NCBI RefSeq assembly: GCF_938045225.1
Contig: NZ_CALINL010000009.1
Location: forward strand, 1 to 12,065
Direction of reading: 5' to 3'
DNA from: an uncultured Campylobacter sp.
GTDB lineage: Bacteria; Campylobacterota; Campylobacteria; Campylobacterales; Campylobacteraceae
Length of the DNA: 12,065 nt
Shown here: positions 6,491 through 12,065 of the stretch, piece after piece
Position numbering within the stretch: position 1 is the stretch's first letter
How the letters are laid out: the number at the start of each line of letters is the position of its first letter
The notes under the pieces: model-generated
Told to the model about the DNA's origin: nothing
The model's input: the letters and a program-made list of their open reading frames with translations, nothing else
The model's database searches: none
Program-made: the position numbers and the translations under genes

Positions 6491-6811
6491 TTAGTCTTTT
6501 ACCTTGCAGCATCCAAATTCCTTATCTAGCCCAAAGACTTTGCAATACTCGCTAAACACGCAGCTGACGCTTCTTTTGGCGCAGACGATCGGGATATTGC
6601 GCTTTTTGGCTTGGTTTTTTATCGTTTTCATCGTGTTGTGGTTTAAAAAACTGGTTAACATCACGACGCACTCGGTATCTTGCGGGATCGGTTTGCGATT
6701 TACGCGGTTTTCGTTACGCGCGTCCCAGTGCTCGATCGCTTCTGCGCCGAGGTCTTTTAGGACTGCTTTTATAGGCGTTATCTCGTCGGCTCCGATAACT
6801 AAAACTGACAT
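6491..6811 (-). CDS. DUF2325 domain protein
   Basis: 106 residues, essentially one DUF2325 domain. Visible family features are the N-terminal strand MSVLVIGAD, HWDAR at 28-32, and TSFLNHNTMKTIKNQAKKRN (residues 53-72) leading to strand IPIV, a small Rossmann-like layout. It carries six Cys (48, 77, 84, 90, 101, 102), four of them in the last 30 residues, which would suit a metal or redox role, but no ligand set is proven. CAGGAG precedes the ATG. First gene of the operon with the 238-aa protein and fldA. It corresponds by position to Cj1384c in C. jejuni, which I recall as iron/Fur responsive. Function is unknown. Confidence 0.87.
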   Translation of the reverse strand: MSVLVIGADEITPIKAVLKDLGAEAIEHWDARNENRVNRKPIPQDTECVVMLTSFLNHNTMKTIKNQAKKRNIPIVCAKRSVSCVFSEYCKVFGLDKEFGCCKVKD

Positions 6812-6840
6812 TTTGGACTCCTGTTTATTTGATTGTGATT

Positions 6841-6891
6841 ATTATAAAATAGATTAGCTAAAAAATAGCTTAGTTATGATAGTTGTTATCA
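6841..6891 (-). promoter_or_regulatory. Promoter with Fur-box-like site for the DUF2325-unknown-fldA operon
   Basis: The minus strand has a perfect -10 TATAAT (6846-6841) about 30 nt before the DUF2325 ATG. Upstream at 6891-6877 is TGATAACAACTATCA, which matches the 7-1-7 Fur consensus TGATAAT-N-ATTATCA at 12 of 14 fixed positions. An AGCTA/TAGCT pair lies between them at 6856-6870. The -35 is poor, as is usual in Campylobacter. Iron control of a flavodoxin operon makes sense biologically. The box sits upstream of the core promoter (about -43 to -57), so repression by spreading, or even activation, would be needed. Confidence 0.55.
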
Positions 6892-7004
6892 GTTAAGTGC
6901 AAATTTGTAACGCCTACCAAATTTTGCGAGGGAGTTTTAAATTTGACTGCTAAAATTATCTTTTAGGATCAAGAAACGGCGATCAAATTTGACGAATAGG
7001 CGAC

Positions 7005-7035
7005 AAGAGCAAAAATGCTCAACGTTTTTGCTCTT
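7005..7035. terminator. Hairpin after pepF
   Basis: AAGAGCAAAAA (7005-7015) and TTTTTGCTCTT (7025-7035) are exact 11-bp reverse complements with a 9-nt loop. A second, exclusive hairpin GAGCA-AAAA-TGCTC (7007-7020) overlaps it. It lies about 40 nt after the pepF stop in the spacer before the Fur-like promoter, so it most likely ends the dcuC-pepF transcript, though the U-run is inside the stem. Confidence 0.5.
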
Positions 7036-7072
7036 AAATTTAGCAGAAGATAAATCAAATTTGGGTTCAAAT

Positions 7073-8860
7073 TTACCCGTCCGACTTTGCCGTCTTATCA
7101 AAACCCATCTGCTCCTCGAGCCGCTTAAACTCGTCTGCGTAAATTAGCGCATTATCGACGCACTCAAGCCAAAACTCCAGCGTTCGCGCGTCCTTGCCGA
7201 AGTGCTTTTGCAGCAAAGCTTCGACGCTCATCACGCCGCACTCGCGCAAAAACGCCTTGTACGCGCTGATAAATTTATCGCCCGAGCGCGTAAACTCGTC
7301 CAGCAAAAACTGCGAAAGCAGGTAGCCGACGGTGTAGGGGTAGTTGTAGATGTATTGATCGGTCTTGTAAAAATGTAGCTTAAAGTACGGCAAAAAGCCC
7401 TCCGCATCCTGCGTCGTATCGCCGTAGCGTCCTCGCCACGCCTTTTGCATGAGCTCTTCTATCTGCGCCACGCCGACCGCGCCCTTTTGCCTAGCCTTTA
7501 AAAAAGCGATCTCAAAATCAAACCGCACGCCGATGTGTAGCATGAAATTTGCCGCCGATTTTAGCTCCTGCCACAAGATGTCAAAGAGCAAATTTTTATC
7601 CGAGCTGTTTTTACGCAGATAGTTTCGCAGCACGGCTTCGTTAAAGGTGCTCGCAGCCTCCGCCAGCGTCATAGGAAACTGCGTGTGCAGCGCGGGCAGA
7701 TCGCGCATGATCCAGTAGTGCCACGCGTGTCCGAGCTCGTGCGCCTGCTGGATCATATGCGCCTGCGTGCCCATGTAGCTAGAAAAAATGCGCGGCTGCC
7801 GAAATTTATCAAATCTCGTATAAAATGCGCCGCCTGCTTTGTTTTCGCGCACCTGCGCCTCGATCCAGTTTTTATCTAGCATCATTTTGATAAACTCAGG
7901 TATCTCCCCGCTAACCTCGCCTAGAGCCGCACAGATCGTCTCTATCGCCCGCTCGTAAGTGATCTCCTCCGAGCTAGCAAAAGGAGACGGCGCGAGTAGA
8001 TCGCGGGCGTAAATTTTGCCCTGCGGAAAATACTTCGCGCGTAGGCTCACGCACTCCCTGATCTTGCCTGATCTCTGATCTAGCGCCGCAAACATCGCCG
8101 TTACGGCCTGCTCGCTGATTTTATTTTGCTGCAGGCTAGGCATGAGGATATCCGTCCCCGCCGCCCTGAATTCACCTAGCCTAAAGCCCTGAAGTAAATT
8201 TAAAACGTCGGCGTATAGGCTCGCGTGCCTAGCGTAGTGCTCCGCCAGCCCCTCAAACACGCTCTTTCGTAGCGCGGCATCAGGCGAACCCTTTAAAACG
8301 CCCGCGCATTTTGAGAGATTGTAGACGCTTTTTACGCCGTTTTTATCACTAGCCTGCACGGCGATGAGGTTGTTTAGATGCCTAAATACGCCGTAAAGCG
8401 GAGCGAAACTGCTAGCCGCCGCGTCCTCGTAAATTTTACGTTCTTTTGCGTCAAATTTTGCCCGCCAGCTGTTTTTGCGCTCGTCGTAGAGAAATTTTAT
8501 CCGCGCAAACTCCTGTGTTTGGAGCGCGGTATCAGCGGGATCTAGCTCGTCTATCTTTTCAAAAATGATCTCTTTCGTCCGCTCAAGACGCAAAAACTTT
8601 TCCCTGATTTTCGCCTCGGCCGCGCCTGCTCGCTCATCTTTGGTATCGTCGCTTGATTTGCAGCGGCAAAACGCGAGCAAGGAGTTTGCCTCCTCAAAGC
8701 CGCGCTCGTACGCGTTTATCAGCAAATTTAACTCGCCGCCAGAGCCTAGCAGCCTCTCTATCTCGCCTAAAATTTCGTCCAAATTTGACAGCGCGTCCGT
8801 AAATCTCGCATCGTCAAAGTCGCCGTACGCGTCCTCAAACGTCCATCTTGGAAGCTGCAT
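7073..8860 (-). CDS. pepF: M3-family oligoendopeptidase F-like zinc peptidase
   Basis: Cytosolic metallopeptidase that cuts short peptides. Numbered from the ATG at 8860 (595 residues, usual for PepF), the zinc site is H374-E-L-G-H378, with Glu401 in TLAEAASTFNEAV as the third ligand. An M3 N-terminal region (about 110-170) precedes the all-helical catalytic part, and the late FYKTDQYIYNYPYTVGYLLS block holds the substrate-contact Tyr residues expected for M3B. A longer start, GTG at 8872, overlaps the dcuC stop (GTGA) but has no ribosome site, whereas the ATG at 8860 has GTGAGG six bases upstream, so I prefer 8860. It is thus within about 10 bp of dcuC and very likely co-transcribed and coupled. 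Peptide turnover feeding amino acids such as aspartate would fit a transporter of C4-dicarboxylates. No export signal. Confidence 0.92.
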   Translation of the reverse strand: MQLPRWTFEDAYGDFDDARFTDALSNLDEILGEIERLLGSGGELNLLINAYERGFEEANSLLAFCRCKSSDDTKDERAGAAEAKIREKFLRLERTKEIIFEKIDELDPADTALQTQEFARIKFLYDERKNSWRAKFDAKERKIYEDAAASSFAPLYGVFRHLNNLIAVQASDKNGVKSVYNLSKCAGVLKGSPDAALRKSVFEGLAEHYARHASLYADVLNLLQGFRLGEFRAAGTDILMPSLQQNKISEQAVTAMFAALDQRSGKIRECVSLRAKYFPQGKIYARDLLAPSPFASSEEITYERAIETICAALGEVSGEIPEFIKMMLDKNWIEAQVRENKAGGAFYTRFDKFRQPRIFSSYMGTQAHMIQQAHELGHAWHYWIMRDLPALHTQFPMTLAEAASTFNEAVLRNYLRKNSSDKNLLFDILWQELKSAANFMLHIGVRFDFEIAFLKARQKGAVGVAQIEELMQKAWRGRYGDTTQDAEGFLPYFKLHFYKTDQYIYNYPYTVGYLLSQFLLDEFTRSGDKFISAYKAFLRECGVMSVEALLQKHFGKDARTLEFWLECVDNALIYADEFKRLEEQMGFDKTAKSDG

Positions 8861-8868
8861 TTCGCGCC

Positions 8869-10263
8869 TCACAAAGAGAGTAAAAATACGAAAATATGGT
8901 GACTAACTAGACCTAGGACCGCCGGCACGCTGCAGCGCTTGACGATATCGAGCGGACTGCACTTTAGCATGCCTGCTATCGCGACGACCACGCCAGCTAC
9001 GGGCGAGAGAGGGCGAGCGATAGTGGAAGCCTGATGCATCGGTAGCACGAGCATAACCGAGCTCACGTTTAGCTTAGCGGCGATATGCGGCACCATCTCG
9101 ATGAGTGGGTAGAAGCTCGCGCCGTTTGAGCCCGAGATGATCGTAACTAGCGTCGTGATGACGACGAAAAGCACCGACATGCCAAAGCCGCCAAATCCTA
9201 GCGAATTTGCGAGTTTTACGATGCTATCTAGCATTCCTAGCGCCTTAAAGCCTTCGGCAAATATACCGGCCGCGATGATAAGGATAACGACGCCGCTTAG
9301 GCTCTTGCCCATCGCTTGGAAAAATACCTTGACCCCTTCGGCGATCAGGTCAAATTTAAACCTATGCCTAACCGCCTCAAAAAGCATCGCAATGACGACT
9401 GAAAGGATGATGATCGCCGAGATATCAAGCTTGATAGAGGCGATGCAGTACTGCGAAAATACGACCACCAAAATCATCGGTAAAAACGGCAGTATCGCGT
9501 AAATTTTAGGCGCGGCGGTCTGCGGATTTTGCACCGCTCCGTCAAATTCCATCACTTCGCCCACGTGCTCGCTGCATACCCAGCCCTCTTTTTTATCCAG
9601 ATACCTGTTCCAAAAAACGAGCGCGATACCCATCACGATCGAAGTCGGAAGCGCGGCCGGGATCTTATAGACGAAAACATAATCTAAAATGCTAAGTTGC
9701 GTGGCCTTCGCCGCAGCGGCCGTCGATGCGCCGATGAGCACCATCGAGGCGGCTCCAGACATCGCGCAGATCGAGCCTACGGTGAGCTTGTTTAGTCCAA
9801 GCGAGATGAGCACGGGTCCTAGCAGCGCAAGACATAGCACGCCAAGCCCCACCGCGCTAGTGATAACCATGCTGATGAGCTTAGCCACCGCAAATGCGAC
9901 GAATACCATGACGTATGGGTTTTTGATCCTAGCAAAGCGCTTCGTAGCGATAGAGACGAAAGCGTGGTTCGCCCCGATATGCGTCATATAGCTCGCAAAG
10001 CCCACCATAAACATGATGATAAGGCCCAAATTTGCAAATCTGTTTGAGAACATATATCGGATAAATTCGATGATGTTTAGGTAGGCGTTGCCCGTCGCTA
10101 CGGCCTGTTTGGGCATAAAATTCCCCGTGCCCAGCGCGACTGAGCAGATCAACATAAAAACGCCCGAAAGAAAAAGCACGAGCGGCGCGTACTTGCCCCG
10201 CACTATCGCCCAGCCCACGATAAACAGCACCACCGTGCCGATAATAATCCCTGCAACAGCCAT
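8869..10263 (-). CDS. dcuC: DcuC-family anaerobic C4-dicarboxylate transporter
   Basis: Inner-membrane carrier of 464 residues with about a dozen hydrophobic helices, belonging to the DcuC family that exports succinate or exchanges it for fumarate, malate or aspartate during fumarate respiration. Typical pieces are FANLGLIIMFMVGFASYMTH, MSGAASMVLIGASTAAAAKA and the late re-entrant-like motif ISGSNGASFYPLIEMVP, followed by HQASTIARPLSPVAGVVVA. A hydrophilic loop (about 215-250, DKKEGWVCSEHVGEV) splits two halves. AAAGGAG lies before the ATG at 10263 and the stop TGA overlaps the alternative GTG of pepF. Length and both ends look complete. DcuD is a close paralogue and cannot be excluded. With TorA and flavodoxin it marks an anaerobic respiratory lifestyle. 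Confidence 0.93.
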   Translation of the reverse strand: MAVAGIIIGTVVLFIVGWAIVRGKYAPLVLFLSGVFMLICSVALGTGNFMPKQAVATGNAYLNIIEFIRYMFSNRFANLGLIIMFMVGFASYMTHIGANHAFVSIATKRFARIKNPYVMVFVAFAVAKLISMVITSAVGLGVLCLALLGPVLISLGLNKLTVGSICAMSGAASMVLIGASTAAAAKATQLSILDYVFVYKIPAALPTSIVMGIALVFWNRYLDKKEGWVCSEHVGEVMEFDGAVQNPQTAAPKIYAILPFLPMILVVVFSQYCIASIKLDISAIIILSVVIAMLFEAVRHRFKFDLIAEGVKVFFQAMGKSLSGVVILIIAAGIFAEGFKALGMLDSIVKLANSLGFGGFGMSVLFVVITTLVTIISGSNGASFYPLIEMVPHIAAKLNVSSVMLVLPMHQASTIARPLSPVAGVVVAIAGMLKCSPLDIVKRCSVPAVLGLVSHHIFVFLLSL

Positions 10264-10549
10264 ATTTTGCTCCTTTTTAGTGTTTTTGTGTATTAAATCT
10301 AGAGCAAATTTTACTACAAATATTGATATATTAAGCTAAAATAAAAATTATTTTTTAATTTTTTTTGAACGGTATTATTTTATGTAACTTTGATTTTTAT
10401 TAAAGTTTTATACTAATAAAGCAGGGTTTGAACCAAAATTAACGCCTCGCATGCATTTAAAATTAAAAAATGCCAAACTCGACCAAAGCGTCAAATTTAA
10501 GCCGTATAGATCAAATTTGGCTCCGCTCAAATTTAAATTTTAGCCAAGC
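10264..10549 (-). promoter_or_regulatory. AT-rich promoter region of dcuC
   Basis: The 286-bp spacer between the MORN-repeat gene and dcuC is very AT-rich near dcuC. TAAAAT at 10313-10308 is a possible -10, about 45 nt before the ATG. AACTTT/AAAGTT (10386-10391 and 10402-10407) form a 22-bp imperfectly spaced palindrome upstream, which could be an operator. The MORN-proximal half holds three copies of TCAAATTT within 45 bp, the ordinary genus word. No clear terminator for the upstream gene is seen. Confidence 0.35.
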
Positions 10550-11695
10550 TCACTCCCTCGGCAGTCCGTTTTTATCAGACTTGTCGCTGATTAGTTTGCC
10601 TGCTTTGTCGTATTTTTTAGCACGCACGAGCCTACCGCGCTCAAACTCCCCCTCGGCTTCGAGTTTGCCGTTTGCATAGTAGTGTTTCGCCGTGCCGACC
10701 TCCAGCCCGTCCTCAAACGTCACTTTGGCCTTTAGCGCGCCGTTTTCGTGATACTCCTCGTATAGTCCATGATAGCGTCCGTTTTTAAACATCACCTTTG
10801 CGGCCAGCGCTCCGCTCTCGTAGTAGTCCAGCCCCGCGCCTATTTGGCGGCCGTCTTTGTACTCGTATTCGCCTCTGAGCTTGCCGCTTGGGTAGTATTC
10901 GCGCGCGACGCCGTCCTTTTCGCCATCTTTGTAATTTTCTACCACTCGCGTTTTACCATTTTCGTAAAATCGTTTCCAAACGCCGTTTTTGCGGTCGTTT
11001 TTATATTCGCCCGTCTCCTCCACGGCGCCGCTTTCGTAGTACCATTTTTCCGCGCCTTCTCGCTTATCGTTTTTATAGGTTCGCACGCCGCGGATTTTAC
11101 CGCTTTTGTAGTAGTCTACGTCCTCGCCGTTTCGTAGCCCGCCGACATATGGGCTGCGTGCGCTAACCTCGCCGCTAACGTAATAGTCAGTAAATACGCC
11201 CTCTCGCTTGTCCGCCTTGAAAACGCCCTCCTGCTTTAACGCGCCGCCCTCGTCAAAGTAGTAGCGGCGGTAGCGCCCGTCGCGCACACCCGCTTTGTAT
11301 TCGCTCTCGCCCATCAGAGCGCCGCTATCTGCGTGGTAGTGCTTAGCCGTACCATCGCGGACGCCGTTTTTTAGGGGGTATTCGTTTGAGGGCTTGTCTC
11401 TGCCGTCAAAATAGTCTCGATATCGCACCGCCGTGCCGCCCTGCACGTCTATCTCGCGTATAAGCGTGGGCGGCAGCGGTTTTAGCCTCGGATAGACCAT
11501 GCCCATCGCATTTACGTCATATAGGTCCTCAACGCTGTAGCGCAGCATCTTTAGCGTGCCATCGTAGAGCCTACCTTTTACGTAGTAAAGCCCGTTTTTT
11601 AGGCTCGCTTCGGGCTTCATTACGATTTTTGGCTCTAGAGCTTGCGCACCGATGGCTAGAAGCGGGAGTAAAAATAGAAATTTTAGGATTTTCAT
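10550..11695 (-). CDS. Secreted protein with tandem MORN_2 (YwqK-type) repeats
   Basis: 381 residues. A Sec signal covers residues 1-19 (MKILKFLFLLPLLAIGAQA, cleavage after AQA), so the product is periplasmic or secreted; there is no lipobox Cys. Residues about 30-108 are a unique region. From about 110 to 373 there are ten or so tandem units of 24 residues of the form G-x-x-x-G-x-x-x-x-Y-Y-x-x-G-x-x-x-x-x-x-x-Y-K-x, clearly seen in DRKNGVWKRFYENGKTRV and GEKDGVAREYYPSGKLRG. This is the MORN_2 repeat of the family often labelled 'YwqK family antitoxin'. No toxin gene is adjacent, and the exported location argues against a cytosolic antitoxin here. Such beta-hairpin repeats bind surfaces or partners; the specific role is unknown. 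CAGGAA precedes the ATG; the upstream DNA is lost at the right-hand breakpoint. Confidence 0.85.
   Translation of the reverse strand: MKILKFLFLLPLLAIGAQALEPKIVMKPEASLKNGLYYVKGRLYDGTLKMLRYSVEDLYDVNAMGMVYPRLKPLPPTLIREIDVQGGTAVRYRDYFDGRDKPSNEYPLKNGVRDGTAKHYHADSGALMGESEYKAGVRDGRYRRYYFDEGGALKQEGVFKADKREGVFTDYYVSGEVSARSPYVGGLRNGEDVDYYKSGKIRGVRTYKNDKREGAEKWYYESGAVEETGEYKNDRKNGVWKRFYENGKTRVVENYKDGEKDGVAREYYPSGKLRGEYEYKDGRQIGAGLDYYESGALAAKVMFKNGRYHGLYEEYHENGALKAKVTFEDGLEVGTAKHYYANGKLEAEGEFERGRLVRAKKYDKAGKLISDKSDKNGLPRE
10575..11368 (-). repeat. About ten tandem 72-bp coding repeats (24-aa MORN_2 units)
   Basis: Units follow one another without gaps at a 24-residue period; the first two are 26 residues because of small insertions (YHADSG, YFDEGG) and the last is partial. 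DNA copies have diverged, with no two units identical, so this is an old duplication rather than a recent or phase-variable array. Confidence 0.8.
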
Positions 11696-11727
11696 GGTTT
11701 TTCCTGCTTTACTTTATTTGGGTAATT

Positions 11728-12065
11728 TTAAAATTTGAAACTAAATTTAAGATGAAGGCGCGAAGTGTCAATTTCATCAATCTCAATGGGAATTATTTTT
11801 TCCAACTGTTTGATACGGCTCTGCACCTGCACAGCTTTGGTAGGCTTATAACGGAATCTTTCGATGAAATCCTTCAAATCCGCAATTTCTTTCTGCTGAT
11901 TTTCATAAGCACGGAGCTGGCTCTCTCTGCGTTCAGCACGGAGCTGCACATACTCATCGTACGACACACGATAGTCCACCACTTTGCCACAAGAAATCTC
12001 TAGCGTGCGATTCGTTACATTATTGATAAAGGCGCGGTCGTGACTCACCAAAATCACAGCACATC
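11728..12065 (-). CDS. ABC-F family ATPase fragment of Bacteroidota type, cut at both ends
   Basis: The frame is open to the window edge (CAVILVSHDRAF...) and stops at 11730-11728. LVSHDRAF is the H-loop of the first ATPase domain, followed by the ABC-F linker that reaches the ribosomal P site region (YDEYVQLRAERRESQLRAYE, then FIERFRYKPTKAVQVQSRIK, QLEKI). The wording, with IDEIDTSRLHLKF, is that of Bacteroidota ABC-F proteins, which would continue with a PPAPRSG-like segment and a second ATPase domain. Instead the frame runs into AAATTT-rich Campylobacter DNA and ends in SFKF. So only the end of domain one plus the linker is present. It lacks the AAATTT word and has a different codon use from its neighbours. 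A translation factor-like or ribosome-protection role is known for the family; the fragment itself should be inactive. Confidence 0.85.
   Translation of the reverse strand, partial: CAVILVSHDRAFINNVTNRTLEISCGKVVDYRVSYDEYVQLRAERRESQLRAYENQQKEIADLKDFIERFRYKPTKAVQVQSRIKQLEKIIPIEIDEIDTSRLHLKFSFKF

Noticed and set aside
7685..7879. Plus-strand open frames opposite pepF, dcuC, torA and the MORN gene
   Set aside because: They are antisense shadows of strongly supported minus-strand genes, without ribosome sites or family resemblance.
8860..8872. GTG at 8872 as the pepF start
   Set aside because: It overlaps the dcuC stop neatly, but has no ribosome site, whereas the ATG at 8860 is preceded by GTGAGG at proper spacing.
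10470..10540. Triple TCAAATTT direct repeat as an iteron or operator
   Set aside because: AAATTT is the common word of this genome and appears across the whole central segment, so three copies in 45 bp are not notable.
10575..11368. CRISPR or recent tandem array
   Set aside because: The periodicity is coding (72 bp, 24 residues) with diverged units and no spacer pattern.

Overview
The window looks like one Campylobacter chromosomal segment (about 320-11745) with unrelated DNA joined at each end. The central segment has the marks of a relatively GC-rich, oral-type Campylobacter: the word AAATTT (often TAAATTTA) occurs throughout coding and spacer DNA, starts are preceded by AAGGAG-like sites, and gene content and order match that genus (cytochrome c plus TorA; the DUF2325 - unknown - flavodoxin operon; luxS; dcuC). 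Genus is an inference from pattern recognition; the species is not resolved. Every gene lies on the minus strand, so the natural reading order is from high to low coordinates.

Layout from right to left: a 5'- and 3'-truncated ABC-F ATPase fragment of Bacteroidota type (12065-11728); a secreted protein with about ten 24-residue MORN_2/YwqK repeats (11695-10550); a dcuC - pepF pair with overlapping ends (10263-7073); a Fur-box-like promoter leading a tight three-gene operon of DUF2325, an unknown 238-aa protein and flavodoxin (6811-5268), closed by a clear intrinsic terminator; a SAM-dependent methyltransferase whose last ~45 codons are displaced by a one-base frameshift (5120-4246); luxS (4087-3572); a monohaem cytochrome c (3364-2789) behind a striking 11-bp inverted repeat; a 344-bp structured spacer; and the Tat-exported molybdoenzyme TorA (from 2444), which loses homology to its family at about 320 and runs in frame into foreign, GC-rich-codon sequence to the window edge.

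Functionally the centre describes anaerobic, amino-acid and organic-acid based respiration: TMAO/S- or N-oxide reduction in the periplasm (cytochrome plus TorA), C4-dicarboxylate exchange or efflux (DcuC), peptide breakdown (PepF), low-potential electron transfer by flavodoxin probably under iron control, and AI-2/activated-methyl-cycle chemistry (LuxS beside a methyltransferase).

I do not see a convincing new defence or mobile system, CRISPR array, tRNA or rRNA. The most important observations are the two breakpoints (most simply a chimeric assembly), the likely Fur site on the flavodoxin operon, the operator-like palindrome before the cytochrome/torA genes, the frameshifted methyltransferase and the hairpin-rich block between cytochrome and torA.
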